A stretch of 64,000 nt of DNA from Sulfuriflexus sp. Its GTDB lineage: Bacteria; Pseudomonadota; Gammaproteobacteria; AKS1. The translations under genes were made by a program, and so were the position numbers. The notes below the pieces were generated by a model. It was not told the DNA's origin. It saw nothing but the letters and a program-made list of their open reading frames with translations, and ran no database searches. The DNA is taken from contig JAGLUW010000013.1 in the NCBI GenBank assembly GCA_023134145.1, positions 1 through 64,000 of the forward strand. Reading direction: 5' to 3'. This document shows, one piece after another, positions 1-9,968 of the stretch; the first letter of the stretch is position 1; each line of letters opens with the position of its first letter.

Positions 1-55
1 CAAGTCCACCCATGACCACCATTTTCTCTTCTTTCCTATCTCTATGTTATTAGTC

Positions 56-1045
56 TTACGTTGTTGGTGTTTCGGTTGTCACGTTATTACCTAACCAGAA
101 AGCAAGATCGCGTTCAAGGAACTCATCATAAGGCATGTAGTGCGAGCCATCGCATGAGAAGGTTAAGCCAAGAATGCCATTCATTAAATTGATCGAACTA
201 GACCGCAAATAGATTGTTTCATCGGCGAATCTTAATTCGCGGAATTGCTCAAGCGTTTCTTTAATTTTAGCAGCAGGTATTTTCGCATCTTCTCGGTAAG
301 GATATTGCGGAAAAGCTAAACAGATGTCGGGGTTAATTAGTTCATCGGTTGTATAAATTCGATAACTGAAAGGGTCGTCTAATAACCACATTGAAATACG
401 ACCACTCGAGAAATGGATCTTGGTATGAAAAACACCATGCTCGACCATGAGTATTTCAATAAGATCTAAAACCTCATCGATGTGTTCATCTAACAAACTA
501 TGAACCCTTTTCTGCATAAACACAGTACTACGTACAGCCGGATCGCCTTTGAACTGAGTCCAATGGAAATCTTGTTTGGTCTGTTGAGCGGGTGCCGGTA
601 AATCCGCAATTGAAAAATCAGCACAAATAAATCCAAGTAACTGTTCGTCAATATTAATCGAGTGCAAAACAGTAATACATTGCTTATGGGTACGCAGGCT
701 CATATAAAGTGATGACAACATCACACCTCGATATGGCAGGTTTTTCATAAGGTAGGGACGCTTGGATTGATCTAATCCACGCCAAGTTAAATCGGCATTG
801 TTTTTTTCTACATTTGAACTTATTTGAATACCATCAATATTCAGTACAAAGAGTAGGTGAGCATAAGGGATCTCGGTGTACGCTTCTTGTAGTAGTTTAT
901 CGATAGCGTCGGCGTCGGGCCATGCCTCAGCACAACGATCTGCGAGGGCGGCAAGCGGCTGCTCAACATGATCGGCTAAGGCCTCTTTTTTGGAAGAGAT
1001 CGCCTGTTGTAATTGTGATAATTCGCGTGAATCTTTCATAAGCAA
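56..1045 (-). CDS. PDC/Cache-like sensor domain protein (putative)
   Basis: 329-aa ORF; N-terminal half resembles a PDC/Cache sensor fold (YAHLLFVLNIDGIQISSNV...RPYLMKNLPYRGVMLSSLYMS). No transmembrane segment or output domain obvious. Confidence 0.55.
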   Translation of the reverse strand: MLMKDSRELSQLQQAISSKKEALADHVEQPLAALADRCAEAWPDADAIDKLLQEAYTEIPYAHLLFVLNIDGIQISSNVEKNNADLTWRGLDQSKRPYLMKNLPYRGVMLSSLYMSLRTHKQCITVLHSINIDEQLLGFICADFSIADLPAPAQQTKQDFHWTQFKGDPAVRSTVFMQKRVHSLLDEHIDEVLDLIEILMVEHGVFHTKIHFSSGRISMWLLDDPFSYRIYTTDELINPDICLAFPQYPYREDAKIPAAKIKETLEQFRELRFADETIYLRSSSINLMNGILGLTFSCDGSHYMPYDEFLERDLAFWLGNNVTTETPTT

Positions 1046-1279
1046 TAGCTAATGTATCTTAAGTTACGACTAAGTCATAGTAAAGAAGTTAATGCCAAAG
1101 GGCTATACATCTTATCTTACAATAGCTTGCACTTGATTCTTAAGACGCAACAAATAATGATAAAACAGGGTATAATAAGGACTTATACGTAAGTATTTGA
1201 AAGTATGTCTTGTCAGCTACGCGCATGGAATGGCAGATAATAATATAAACAAAATACGTTCCTGAAAGTTACGAAGGCT

Positions 1280-1660
1280 ATGACGAATAAATACCAAGTT
1301 TTATATGTCGAAGACAATCCGGCGAACATGCGCTTAGTTGAGCAGTTACTCAAAACTTTTCCTGATATTGTTTTGGTTGGTGCAGAGACGGCTGAAGAAG
1401 GCCTGGAGATTGCTCAGCAGCAAACTCCCGATCTTATTCTAATGGATATTAATTTACCGGGCATGAGTGGTTACGATGCGCTAGTGGAATTGAAGAAACT
1501 AGATACAACTAAAGATGTTACGGTTGTTGCTATTAGTGCTAATGCATTGGCATCTGATATAGAAAAGGGTCTTGATGCGGGGTTTGCTGATTACATCACG
1601 AAGCCTATTAATCTGCAGAGTTTCTTCTCAACAATTAAGAAGCACTTAAATATAACTTAG
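1280..1660 (+). CDS. Single-domain response regulator receiver (CheY-like)
   Basis: 126 aa; YVEDNPANMRLVEQLL, phosphoacceptor LILMDINLPGMSGYDAL, VVAISANA, DYITKPI. Confidence 0.9.
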   Translation: MTNKYQVLYVEDNPANMRLVEQLLKTFPDIVLVGAETAEEGLEIAQQQTPDLILMDINLPGMSGYDALVELKKLDTTKDVTVVAISANALASDIEKGLDAGFADYITKPINLQSFFSTIKKHLNIT

Positions 1661-1663
1661 TTT

Positions 1664-2728
1664 TTATTTAGTGCGACGTAAATATTCGCGTGGCACGCTA
1701 TTTAAACCACCTTCTAGAATACCGGTAGAAAATCCTTGTTGCTTCGCGAGGAATGCGGCTGTGCGTGAAAGTTTTCCATCATTGCAGCAAAAAATATACT
1801 CACGGCCTTTACTTAGTTTTTCTAAGCGTAGTCTCAGCATAGGTAAAGGAATATGTAAGCCATGTCCATCTCGTTTATATTCATCTGAACCGCGCACATC
1901 GATCAATTTTGCACCATTACGCAGTTTTGAAATTAATGCTGAATAGTTATGCTGAGTAATGAGCGCATCGACGACATAGCTGAGAAAATATTTTTTATCC
2001 AAACGCATTAGGCTGCCATCGGTAATCATTTGAATATTGGCATTTCTTGGTGTGTCGGCAATTAAGGCCTCTTCACCAAAACTGGCACCGGCACCTAATT
2101 CGGCAAGTAATATTTCTTGAGCAAGATCATGAGGGCGACGTGTTACTTTGCAGCGGCCATGGAGAATGGTGTAGTAACTATCATCTTGTTCACCTTGGCG
2201 AATGACATATTCACCAGCAGAAAACTCAACGGTTTCCATTAGCGCCATTACCGTCTCGATATTTTCAGGAGGTAATGCGAGTAGGCAACGGTTTTGTAAT
2301 AATGTCGACATTGAATGCATGTCACCTTCAATGTGTAACTCTTCACATTCAAAGATTTGATCCCAATGAACTTGCAGGGTTGATTCCAGTGAGCTTTTTT
2401 CAATTCTTAAAATCGCGCTACTGGTGTGAGCCAAAGCAGATGTGAAATTAGACATTATTTCATGTAAAGGCTTCCGTGCTTGCTGGCTACCTGAATTAAC
2501 TTGAGTGCGTTGACGATTGTGGCGTAATTCAACATCACCAACAATAAGGTAATCAATGTATCGTCCGGTTTGACTGTCGGCGGTAGAGATAGTGAGTTCT
2601 TCTCCCGGTTGGAACCGGTGTATAACAGCACAGCGGGTAATTTGCATGATTTCACGTTCATTAAGAGAATCGAATGGTTTTAGATTTTTTAATGTCGGTA
2701 TATCAAGCTGGCTAGCAAGGTTGGTCAT
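1664..2728 (-). CDS. Cyclic nucleotide-binding domain(s) plus C-terminal rhodanese domain protein
   Basis: CNB motif GEYVIRQGEQDDSYYTILHGRCKV...GASFGEEALIADTPRNANI; C-terminal KLIDVRGSDEYKRDGH...YIFCCNDGKLSRTAAFLAKQQGF rhodanese. Confidence 0.85.
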   Translation of the reverse strand: MTNLASQLDIPTLKNLKPFDSLNEREIMQITRCAVIHRFQPGEELTISTADSQTGRYIDYLIVGDVELRHNRQRTQVNSGSQQARKPLHEIMSNFTSALAHTSSAILRIEKSSLESTLQVHWDQIFECEELHIEGDMHSMSTLLQNRCLLALPPENIETVMALMETVEFSAGEYVIRQGEQDDSYYTILHGRCKVTRRPHDLAQEILLAELGAGASFGEEALIADTPRNANIQMITDGSLMRLDKKYFLSYVVDALITQHNYSALISKLRNGAKLIDVRGSDEYKRDGHGLHIPLPMLRLRLEKLSKGREYIFCCNDGKLSRTAAFLAKQQGFSTGILEGGLNSVPREYLRRTK

Positions 2729-2912
2729 AAGTATTTCTCCATAACCGTATTCTAGAGAACTGGTTGAAAGGGACGTTGACGAAGGTCACATTTAGACTGT
2801 TAAGCAGTCGACATTTTTGGACATTAATAGCCAGAAATACGTGTTTATGACAGGGTTTCTCGAGGTATAATAGCGGCCAATTTGAGATTAGCTTCTGTAA
2901 CGAAACCACACT

Positions 2913-5024
2913 ATGAAATTATTTGTTAGCGCCCCTCGCGGCACGACCGACTTACTAGGCAAGGAATTACAAGATCTTGGTGCAACAGCGCTTAAAGTTG
3001 TTGCGGCGGGAGCCCATTGTGAGGCGGATACAGAAACGCTTTATCGCATTTGCCTGTGGTCGCGTATTGCGAATAGAGTGCTGTTACCCATTGCGACCTT
3101 CAAAGCGGGTGACACCGATGCGCTTTATGATGGCGCACAAACGGTTAATTGGCAGGAAGTCTTTCCTGTTACGGCGACTTTTTCGGTGCACTGTACGTTG
3201 ACGCAGTCGGTCATTGACCATAGCCATTATGCATCTTTGAAAGTGAAGGACGCGATTGTTGATCAGTTTAGAGATGAAACCGGTGAACGACCTTCGGTTG
3301 ATACAGATAATCCTGATATTCGTATTAACCTGCATATTCGTCGCCGTGAAGCACAAATTGCCTTAGACCTTTCCGGTGGTAGTTTGCATCGACGTGGTTA
3401 TCGTGAAGCCGGTGGTGAAGCACCGTTGAAAGAAAATCTCGCAGCTTCTTTGCTGATGTTTGCAGGCTGGCCATCACAGCAAGCCTTGTTCGATCCGATG
3501 TGTGGTAGTGGCACTTTGCTGATTGAGGGCGCGATGATGGCGGCTGATATTGCGCCGGGTTTATTACGTGAAGGTTTTGGTTTTGAACATTGGTCGGATC
3601 ATGATGAAACGTTGTGGCAACAGATAGTCACGGAAGCAGAACAGCGTCGCGAGAAGGGGCTGGAAAAAATGCAGCCGATTCGTGGTCAGGATGCCGATAA
3701 GAATGCAATTCGTAAGAGCATCGCCAATATTACGCGTGCTGGTTTGCAGGCTCATATCCATGTTGAAACTTGTGTGTTAAATGAAACGGGCGCCTTGCCT
3801 GCGGCACTCATGGATGTGGAACAAGGCCTGCTTATCTGTAATCCGCCTTATGGAGAGCGTGTTGCGGCGATGGGTGGTTTACGGTTGTTGTATGCGGCGC
3901 TTGGCAAGCTTAAGCAACGGCAGTTAGAAAATTGGCACGAAGCCATTTTTACGGGGAGTCCCGAGCTTGCGCTTTATCATGGTCAAGTGGCTGACGAAGT
4001 CGTTGAACTTAATAATGGGCCAATTGATTGTGAGTTATTAATTTACAATAAGCCAGATACTTTAGAAAAAACGGGTGGCGAGATGTTTGCTAACCGCTTG
4101 CGTAAGAATATGAAAAAGTTCTCTCGTTGGGCAAAGCGCGAGCAAATCAATTGTTACCGCGTTTATGATGCCGATCTTCCTGAGTTTGCAGTGGCGGTGG
4201 ATCTTTATTACAGCGATCGACTTTATGTGCATGTACAGGAATACACTGCCCCTAAAACAGTTGATGCAACAAAAGCATTAAGAAGACTACAGGCAGCGTT
4301 TACCATGTTGCCTGAGGTGTTTGATGTGAGCGCAGAGCAAATTAGTTTTCGCCAACGTCGCCGTCAATCGGGTAAAGGACAATACAATCGTCTGGCCGGT
4401 ACGGATGAGTTCCACAAGGTCGAAGAAGGTCATTGCCAAATGTGGGTGAACTTTGCTGATTATCTCGATACCGGTTTATTCTTAGATCATCGTATTACGC
4501 GCAAAATATTTGGTGAGTTATCCGCAGGTAAGCGAGTATTAAATCTATATTGCTACACGGCAACGGCATCGTTGCAGGCGATTGCCTATGGCGCGACTGA
4601 ATCGGTTAGTGTCGATATGTCGAGAACCTATCTTGATTGGGCGCAGAAAAATTACAGTCTCAATAATGTTGATATTGGCCAGCATCGATTGATCCGTGAC
4701 GATTGTATCGAGTGGCTTGAAACTGCTAAGCAAGACAAGAAAAGTTTTGATGTTATTTTTATTGATCCACCGACATTTTCAAATTCTAAACGACTTGATA
4801 AGGAGTTTGATATACAACGAGATCATGTGCGTTTGATCAACTTGGCTTCAAAACTTCTCACTAAGGGTGGGGTTATTCTTTTCTCAAATAATTTCCGTCG
4901 TTTTAAGCTAGAAGAGTCGCGTTTTCTTAATTTAAAGGCCGAAGATATTAGTCTAAAAACGATCCCGGAAGATTTTGCACGACGTAAAAATATTCATCGT
5001 TGTTGGAAGATCACACAAGCTTAG
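2913..5024 (+). CDS. rlmL: Bifunctional 23S rRNA (guanine2445-N2)/(guanine2069-N7)-methyltransferase RlmKL
   Basis: 703 aa; THUMP plus two MTase domains (DPMCGSGTLLIEGAMMA, LICNPPYGERV, VLNLYCYTATASLQAIAYGA, VIFIDPPTFSNS). Confidence 0.95.
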   Translation: MKLFVSAPRGTTDLLGKELQDLGATALKVVAAGAHCEADTETLYRICLWSRIANRVLLPIATFKAGDTDALYDGAQTVNWQEVFPVTATFSVHCTLTQSVIDHSHYASLKVKDAIVDQFRDETGERPSVDTDNPDIRINLHIRRREAQIALDLSGGSLHRRGYREAGGEAPLKENLAASLLMFAGWPSQQALFDPMCGSGTLLIEGAMMAADIAPGLLREGFGFEHWSDHDETLWQQIVTEAEQRREKGLEKMQPIRGQDADKNAIRKSIANITRAGLQAHIHVETCVLNETGALPAALMDVEQGLLICNPPYGERVAAMGGLRLLYAALGKLKQRQLENWHEAIFTGSPELALYHGQVADEVVELNNGPIDCELLIYNKPDTLEKTGGEMFANRLRKNMKKFSRWAKREQINCYRVYDADLPEFAVAVDLYYSDRLYVHVQEYTAPKTVDATKALRRLQAAFTMLPEVFDVSAEQISFRQRRRQSGKGQYNRLAGTDEFHKVEEGHCQMWVNFADYLDTGLFLDHRITRKIFGELSAGKRVLNLYCYTATASLQAIAYGATESVSVDMSRTYLDWAQKNYSLNNVDIGQHRLIRDDCIEWLETAKQDKKSFDVIFIDPPTFSNSKRLDKEFDIQRDHVRLINLASKLLTKGGVILFSNNFRRFKLEESRFLNLKAEDISLKTIPEDFARRKNIHRCWKITQA

Positions 5025-5054
5025 CTTGTGCGAAGCATGTGATAGACTTCGCTC

Positions 5055-5987
5055 ATGACTAAAGCACTGCAAATTAATAATTTACAAAAGACTTACAAAA
5101 ATGGTTTTACAGCGCTGAAGGGCGTTAGCTTAGACGTGGAGGAAGGTGATTTTTATGCCTTGCTTGGGCCAAACGGTGCAGGTAAATCAACCATCATTGG
5201 TATTATTTCATCACTCGTAAATAAAACTGCGGGCAAGGTTTCTATTTTTGGCAAGGATACCGACGATGATTTTGCTTTAGCCCGAACCCACCTAGGCCTA
5301 GTGCCACAAGAATTTAATTTCAATATATTTGAACCTCTGGGTGAAATTCTCATAAATCAAGCTGGTTATTACGGTATACCACGAGACAAGGCGGTTACTC
5401 GCGCAGATGAGCTTTTGCATAAGCTGGGCCTTTGGGAAAAACGTTTTGATATGGGACGTCAGTTATCCGGTGGTATGAAACGACGTTTGATGATTGCACG
5501 AGCCTTAATGCATAAACCGCATTTATTGATTCTTGATGAACCTACTGCCGGTGTTGATATTGAAATTCGCCATACCATGTGGGAATTTCTAAAAGAAATT
5601 AACGCACAGGGTACGACGATTATTCTTACTACGCATTATCTTGAAGAAGCTGAAAGCCTCTGCCGTAATATTGGCATCATCGATCATGGTCAGTTAATTG
5701 AAAATACCAGCATGCGTGAATTACTCTCGCGTTTACAGCAAGAAACATTCGTTCTTGATCTTGGTGATACCTTAACCGAGCTACCAAAAGTCTCTGGTTG
5801 TCAGTTGACCTTGTTAGACGATCGTACTCTTGAGGTGGTACTGCCAAAGGAGAGAGCCGTTAATGATCTATTTAGTTATTTGACTGAGAACGGCATTAAA
5901 GTATTGAGTATGCGAAATAAGACTAATCGTTTAGAGCAGCTATTTATGGACATGCTCGGTAATAAGGATGCCGGAGGTCAGTCATAA
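5055..5987 (+). CDS. ABC transporter ATP-binding protein (YadG-like)
   Basis: Walker A GPNGAGKST, signature LSGGMKRRLMIARALMHKP, Walker B LLILDEPTAGVD. Confidence 0.93.
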   Translation: MTKALQINNLQKTYKNGFTALKGVSLDVEEGDFYALLGPNGAGKSTIIGIISSLVNKTAGKVSIFGKDTDDDFALARTHLGLVPQEFNFNIFEPLGEILINQAGYYGIPRDKAVTRADELLHKLGLWEKRFDMGRQLSGGMKRRLMIARALMHKPHLLILDEPTAGVDIEIRHTMWEFLKEINAQGTTIILTTHYLEEAESLCRNIGIIDHGQLIENTSMRELLSRLQQETFVLDLGDTLTELPKVSGCQLTLLDDRTLEVVLPKERAVNDLFSYLTENGIKVLSMRNKTNRLEQLFMDMLGNKDAGGQS

Positions 5988-6760
5988 TGACTAATGCAGA
6001 GAAAATAACGGCCTTTCGTACCATTGTTGTAAAAGAGTTTTTACGTTTTATGCGTATTTGGGTGCAAACCATTCTGCCACCAGTTATTACGACGGCGTTG
6101 TATTTTATTATTTTTGGTAATTTGATTGGCGCACAAATAGGCGACATGGAAGGCTTTCGGTACATGGATTATATTGTGCCCGGTTTAATCATGATGGCGG
6201 TGATTACAAATTCTTACGGTAATGTAGTCTCATCATTTTATGGCTCTAAGTTTCAGCGTAACGTTGAAGAGATGCTGGTTTCGCCGATGCCGAATTATAT
6301 TATTCTTTGTGGTTACGTTTCTGGTGGTGTTGCTCGGGGTATTATTGTTGGTATTGCAGTGACGGTTGTATCGATGTTTTTTAGCGATCTGCAGTTTTAT
6401 AATGTGTGGGTGATTTTGAGTGTATTTATATTGACGGCGATTCTTTTTTCTTTGGCCGGTTTTATTAATGCCGTTTACGCAAATAGCTTTGACGATATAT
6501 CGATTGTACCAACCTTTATTTTAACGCCACTCACCTATCTTGGTGGTATTTTCTATTCGATTAGCTTGTTACCAGAGTTTTGGCAGAAAGCATCCTTAGC
6601 TAATCCTATTTTATACATGGTTAATGCTTTTCGTTATGGTTTTTTAGGCATTACAGATATTAATTTAGCTGTTTCATACGTGATTATTTTTGTTTTTATT
6701 TTTGTATTATATTTTTATTCATTAAGACTGCTAAACAAAGGACAAGGCATTCGTACCTGA
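5987..6760 (+). CDS. ABC-2 type transporter permease (YadH-like)
   Basis: Six hydrophobic segments, ABC-2 motif; overlaps the ATPase stop codon. Confidence 0.92.
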   Translation: MTNAEKITAFRTIVVKEFLRFMRIWVQTILPPVITTALYFIIFGNLIGAQIGDMEGFRYMDYIVPGLIMMAVITNSYGNVVSSFYGSKFQRNVEEMLVSPMPNYIILCGYVSGGVARGIIVGIAVTVVSMFFSDLQFYNVWVILSVFILTAILFSLAGFINAVYANSFDDISIVPTFILTPLTYLGGIFYSISLLPEFWQKASLANPILYMVNAFRYGFLGITDINLAVSYVIIFVFIFVLYFYSLRLLNKGQGIRT

Positions 6761-6774
6761 GTGCAAGAATTACT

Positions 6775-7161
6775 ATGAGACTATTACATACCATGTTACG
6801 TGTTGGTGATTTACAAAAGTCGATAAAATTTTATACAGAAATTCTTGGCATGACACTGTTACGTCAAAAAGATTATCCTGATGGCAAGTTTACACTCGCT
6901 TTTGTTGGTTATGGCGATGAAAGTAATAATACAGCGATTGAATTAACTCATAATTGGGATACGGATAGTTATGATGTGGGTAACGGTTTTGGTCATTTGG
7001 CGATTGAAGTTGACGATGTTTATATAGCTACCGACTCAATTAAGAAAAATGGCGGTAAGATATTACGTGAGGCGGGCCCGATGAATGCGGGTAAAACGAT
7101 TATTGCCTTTGTTGAAGATCCTGATGGCTATCAAATCGAATTATTAGGACCCAAAAACTAA
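6775..7161 (+). CDS. gloA: Lactoylglutathione lyase (glyoxalase I)
   Basis: MRLLHTMLRVGDLQKSIKFYTEILGMTLLRQKDYPDGKFTLAFVGYG...IELTHNW...FGHLAIEVDD...DPDGYQIEL. Confidence 0.95.
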   Translation: MRLLHTMLRVGDLQKSIKFYTEILGMTLLRQKDYPDGKFTLAFVGYGDESNNTAIELTHNWDTDSYDVGNGFGHLAIEVDDVYIATDSIKKNGGKILREAGPMNAGKTIIAFVEDPDGYQIELLGPKN

Positions 7162-7180
7162 AAAGTGTCTAATACTTTTT

Positions 7181-7651
7181 CTAAGGATATCGTGCAATAA
7201 GGATAGGTTGGTGGATGGTATTATAAACTGGTTTGTAAAGAGTCACTGCATCAGTATCAAGATTGGTTAGTTCATTTTCAATTTGAGTTAGTTCTGTTTT
7301 TGCGTTCTCGAATTTGCCTTTTTTGTAAGCAAGATAAAGAAGCCCGCCAGGCATGATTGCTGCAACAATCATATCTTTTCCCGCATCGTGTTCGTCAACA
7401 ATGGCCTTTGCCATAACCTCTTGAGCGGTAAGTAAACGATGAGCTTGAGTTAGCGTGTCGAGTATTTCTGTTTGCGAAATGCTTGGCTGTAGAATGGCAA
7501 GGCCATCACTACCGATATGTATTTGCGTACTGTAAATATTGTCAGATTGCCCAGCAATAGTGTGAGTCGACACTAACAATCCAAGTAGCCCGATGAATAA
7601 ATGAATGATCATTCGGTAACTTAAATTAGTTTGTCGGTATGTTTGTCTCAT
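7181..7651 (-). CDS. Hypothetical exported protein
   Basis: 156-aa ORF with N-terminal hydrophobic signal-like segment (MIIHLFIGLLGLLVSTHTIAGQ); no family recognised. Confidence 0.55.
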   Translation of the reverse strand: MRQTYRQTNLSYRMIIHLFIGLLGLLVSTHTIAGQSDNIYSTQIHIGSDGLAILQPSISQTEILDTLTQAHRLLTAQEVMAKAIVDEHDAGKDMIVAAIMPGGLLYLAYKKGKFENAKTELTQIENELTNLDTDAVTLYKPVYNTIHQPILIARYP

Positions 7652-7771
7652 GATTTAAGTATCGACCAGATCTGGTGATTGTGTAGTATTAAACATCAGG
7701 ATTGAGACAAAGGTCACATAATTAGCACAATTTTATTCGTTTTAGATAGATTTTCAGTAACTTAGGGAAAG

Positions 7772-8044
7772 CTATTTTCTTCCAGTTACTTGTTGAACCA
7801 GCCGGCGTTTCTTATCAATGGGTAGTGATTTTAGCTCTAATTCGCGGCGTGTCGCTGAGGAACGGTCTATGGCTGATTCGGAATAAACCAATTTTACAGG
7901 GCGTCGGGCGCGGGTGTATTTTGCACCTTTGCTACCTTGATTATGTTCTTCGACACGTCGTTCTAGATCGGTGGTAATACCTGTGTAAAGACTTTTGTCA
8001 TTGCAGGAAAGAATATAGACGAACCAATTACTGGAGGAGCTCAT
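7772..8044 (-). CDS. GIY-YIG nuclease family protein (YhbQ-like)
   Basis: [29 protein letters not shown]; 90 aa. Confidence 0.9.
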   Translation of the reverse strand: MSSSSNWFVYILSCNDKSLYTGITTDLERRVEEHNQGSKGAKYTRARRPVKLVYSESAIDRSSATRRELELKSLPIDKKRRLVQQVTGRK

Positions 8045-8091
8045 TCACACAGTGTAACGGATTGTGTGAAACAGGTCTTTGTCTGACATAT

Positions 8092-9765
8092 TTAATTCAG
8101 CGAATTAAACCCCGGTAGGTTTTCTGTATCAAAGTCATCTATTTGTTCATAAGAAAGAAAATTACGCGCATAATCTTCATAAACTTTCTCATGTAAGAAT
8201 ACGTCAAATAGATCAGGATCAATATGCGAATCCAATTTCATCTTGCCAAGAATATTCAGTGCTTGCGATACTGGCATGGCTTTTTTGTATGGTCGATCGG
8301 CCGCAGTTAGTGCTTCAAATATATCAGCGATTCCCATAATACGAGCTTGTACGGACATTTGATCTTTAGTTAGCCCGAGCGGATAACCTTTGCCATCCAT
8401 TCTTTCGTGATGCCCACCTGCAATCTCTGGAACATTTTTTAGTTGCTTAGGGAAGGGAAGTTTCTCCAGCATATTGATGGTCGATTGCATATGGTAATTA
8501 ATGGTGTGACGTTCTTCTTTGGTTAATGTACCTTTGGCAATAGTTAGGTTATAGGTCTCTTCAACAGTGAGTAGAGGTTGCCACTCGCCATTTATATCTC
8601 GGTAGCGTCGTTTAGCTATTTCTTTAACGTGTAGTTGTTTTTCCTCAGACATGAATTCGCTACCAATGTTGGCCGTACGAAGAAATTCTAATTCTTCATC
8701 AAGGGCATGGAGGTGCTTTTCATAGTTAAGGCGAAGTACTTTTTGTTGATCATCATTACTACTCATATTTTCTTGCAAGAAAACAATTTCAGCATCGCGT
8801 TTTAATAAAGCGAAGCGGGTTTCAATCAGTTTTATGCGATCGTAGATAGTTTCAAGCTTAGTGGCTTTGTCGACTACGTGAATTGGCGTAGTGATTTTGC
8901 CACAGTCATGCATGAGCGCGGCAATTTTTAGTTCATATAATTCTTGATCTGAAAAACGTAAATCAGCAAATTCACCTTTGTCGACATTGTGCACGGCTTT
9001 AGCAAGCAACATGGCAATTTCAGGTACACGACGACAGTGGCCGCCCGTGTAAGGCGACTTTTCATCAATCGCACCGGCAATCACTTCGATGAAGCGTTCT
9101 AACAATACCCGTAGATCACTAATCAGTTGATGATTTGTTAAAGCAACCGCAGCTTGTGATGCAAGTGATTCCGCAAGGCGTTGGCTCTCGGCAGAAAATG
9201 CGATGACGTCGCCAGTTTGCATATCAATGGCATTGATTAATTGTAAGACACCAATAATTTGGTTTTCGTGGTTTTTCATAGGCAGAGTTAGAAAGGACTT
9301 GGAATGGTACCCTGTTTTTTTGTCATAATCTTTGGTGCCTTGAATGTTAAAATTACTCGCGCTATAGGCATTCTTTATATTGATGACTTCGCCCGTTAAA
9401 GCAGCATAAGCGGCAATTGTTTTGTTATTGGGGTTACCCTGGTCGTCGTATAGTGAAATGGGCGCGAGCTGAACTGCACTTTGAGTTGAGCCACCCAAGG
9501 CAATTCCTAAAGAACGAGTACGCATAATTTCAAAGGTCAGTTTATCTTCAGCATTAAGAAGATAGAGTGTGCCACCATCTGAATGGGTTAGATTTTGTGC
9601 GCTAATGAGAATTTTTTCGAGTAAACGATCAGTATTTTTCTCAGCAGACAGAGAGATACCAATACCCGTCAATTGCTTGATATTTTCAAGCAAATTGTCC
9701 TGAACATGATTGTCAGAATCGGGCATAAGTTTTCTTAGCGTTTCCATATCGATACCCCAAGGCAT
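8092..9765 (-). CDS. GAF domain plus HD-GYP-type phosphohydrolase (putative c-di-GMP phosphodiesterase)
   Basis: GAF (LLEKILISAQNLTHSDGGTLYLLN...) followed by HCRRVPEIAMLLA, LMHDCGK, GGHHERMDGKGYPLGL, RIMGIADIFEALTAADRPYKKAM. Confidence 0.88.
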   Translation of the reverse strand: MPWGIDMETLRKLMPDSDNHVQDNLLENIKQLTGIGISLSAEKNTDRLLEKILISAQNLTHSDGGTLYLLNAEDKLTFEIMRTRSLGIALGGSTQSAVQLAPISLYDDQGNPNNKTIAAYAALTGEVINIKNAYSASNFNIQGTKDYDKKTGYHSKSFLTLPMKNHENQIIGVLQLINAIDMQTGDVIAFSAESQRLAESLASQAAVALTNHQLISDLRVLLERFIEVIAGAIDEKSPYTGGHCRRVPEIAMLLAKAVHNVDKGEFADLRFSDQELYELKIAALMHDCGKITTPIHVVDKATKLETIYDRIKLIETRFALLKRDAEIVFLQENMSSNDDQQKVLRLNYEKHLHALDEELEFLRTANIGSEFMSEEKQLHVKEIAKRRYRDINGEWQPLLTVEETYNLTIAKGTLTKEERHTINYHMQSTINMLEKLPFPKQLKNVPEIAGGHHERMDGKGYPLGLTKDQMSVQARIMGIADIFEALTAADRPYKKAMPVSQALNILGKMKLDSHIDPDLFDVFLHEKVYEDYARNFLSYEQIDDFDTENLPGFNSLN

Positions 9766-9968
9766 TTTCGATACGGCAACTATAGTCCTTCCTTTTGCTA
9801 TAGGCTGTCAGCTTCTACGGTCTGTCTATGTAAGTGAATGTTCACGGTGAGCTTAATATTAATCCCCGTAGTCTTTTGTTTATAAAACACATTTTCACTA
9901 ATGAATTTACTGTGTAGGCACCGGAGTTTCAAGCATTATGGGATTATAATTTGCTACATTACGACCGG

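Noticed and set aside
7160-7180. AAAAAGT-GTCTAAT-ACTTTTT inverted repeat between gloA and the 7181 ORF
   Set aside because: Very AT-rich short stem; too weak to call as a terminator.
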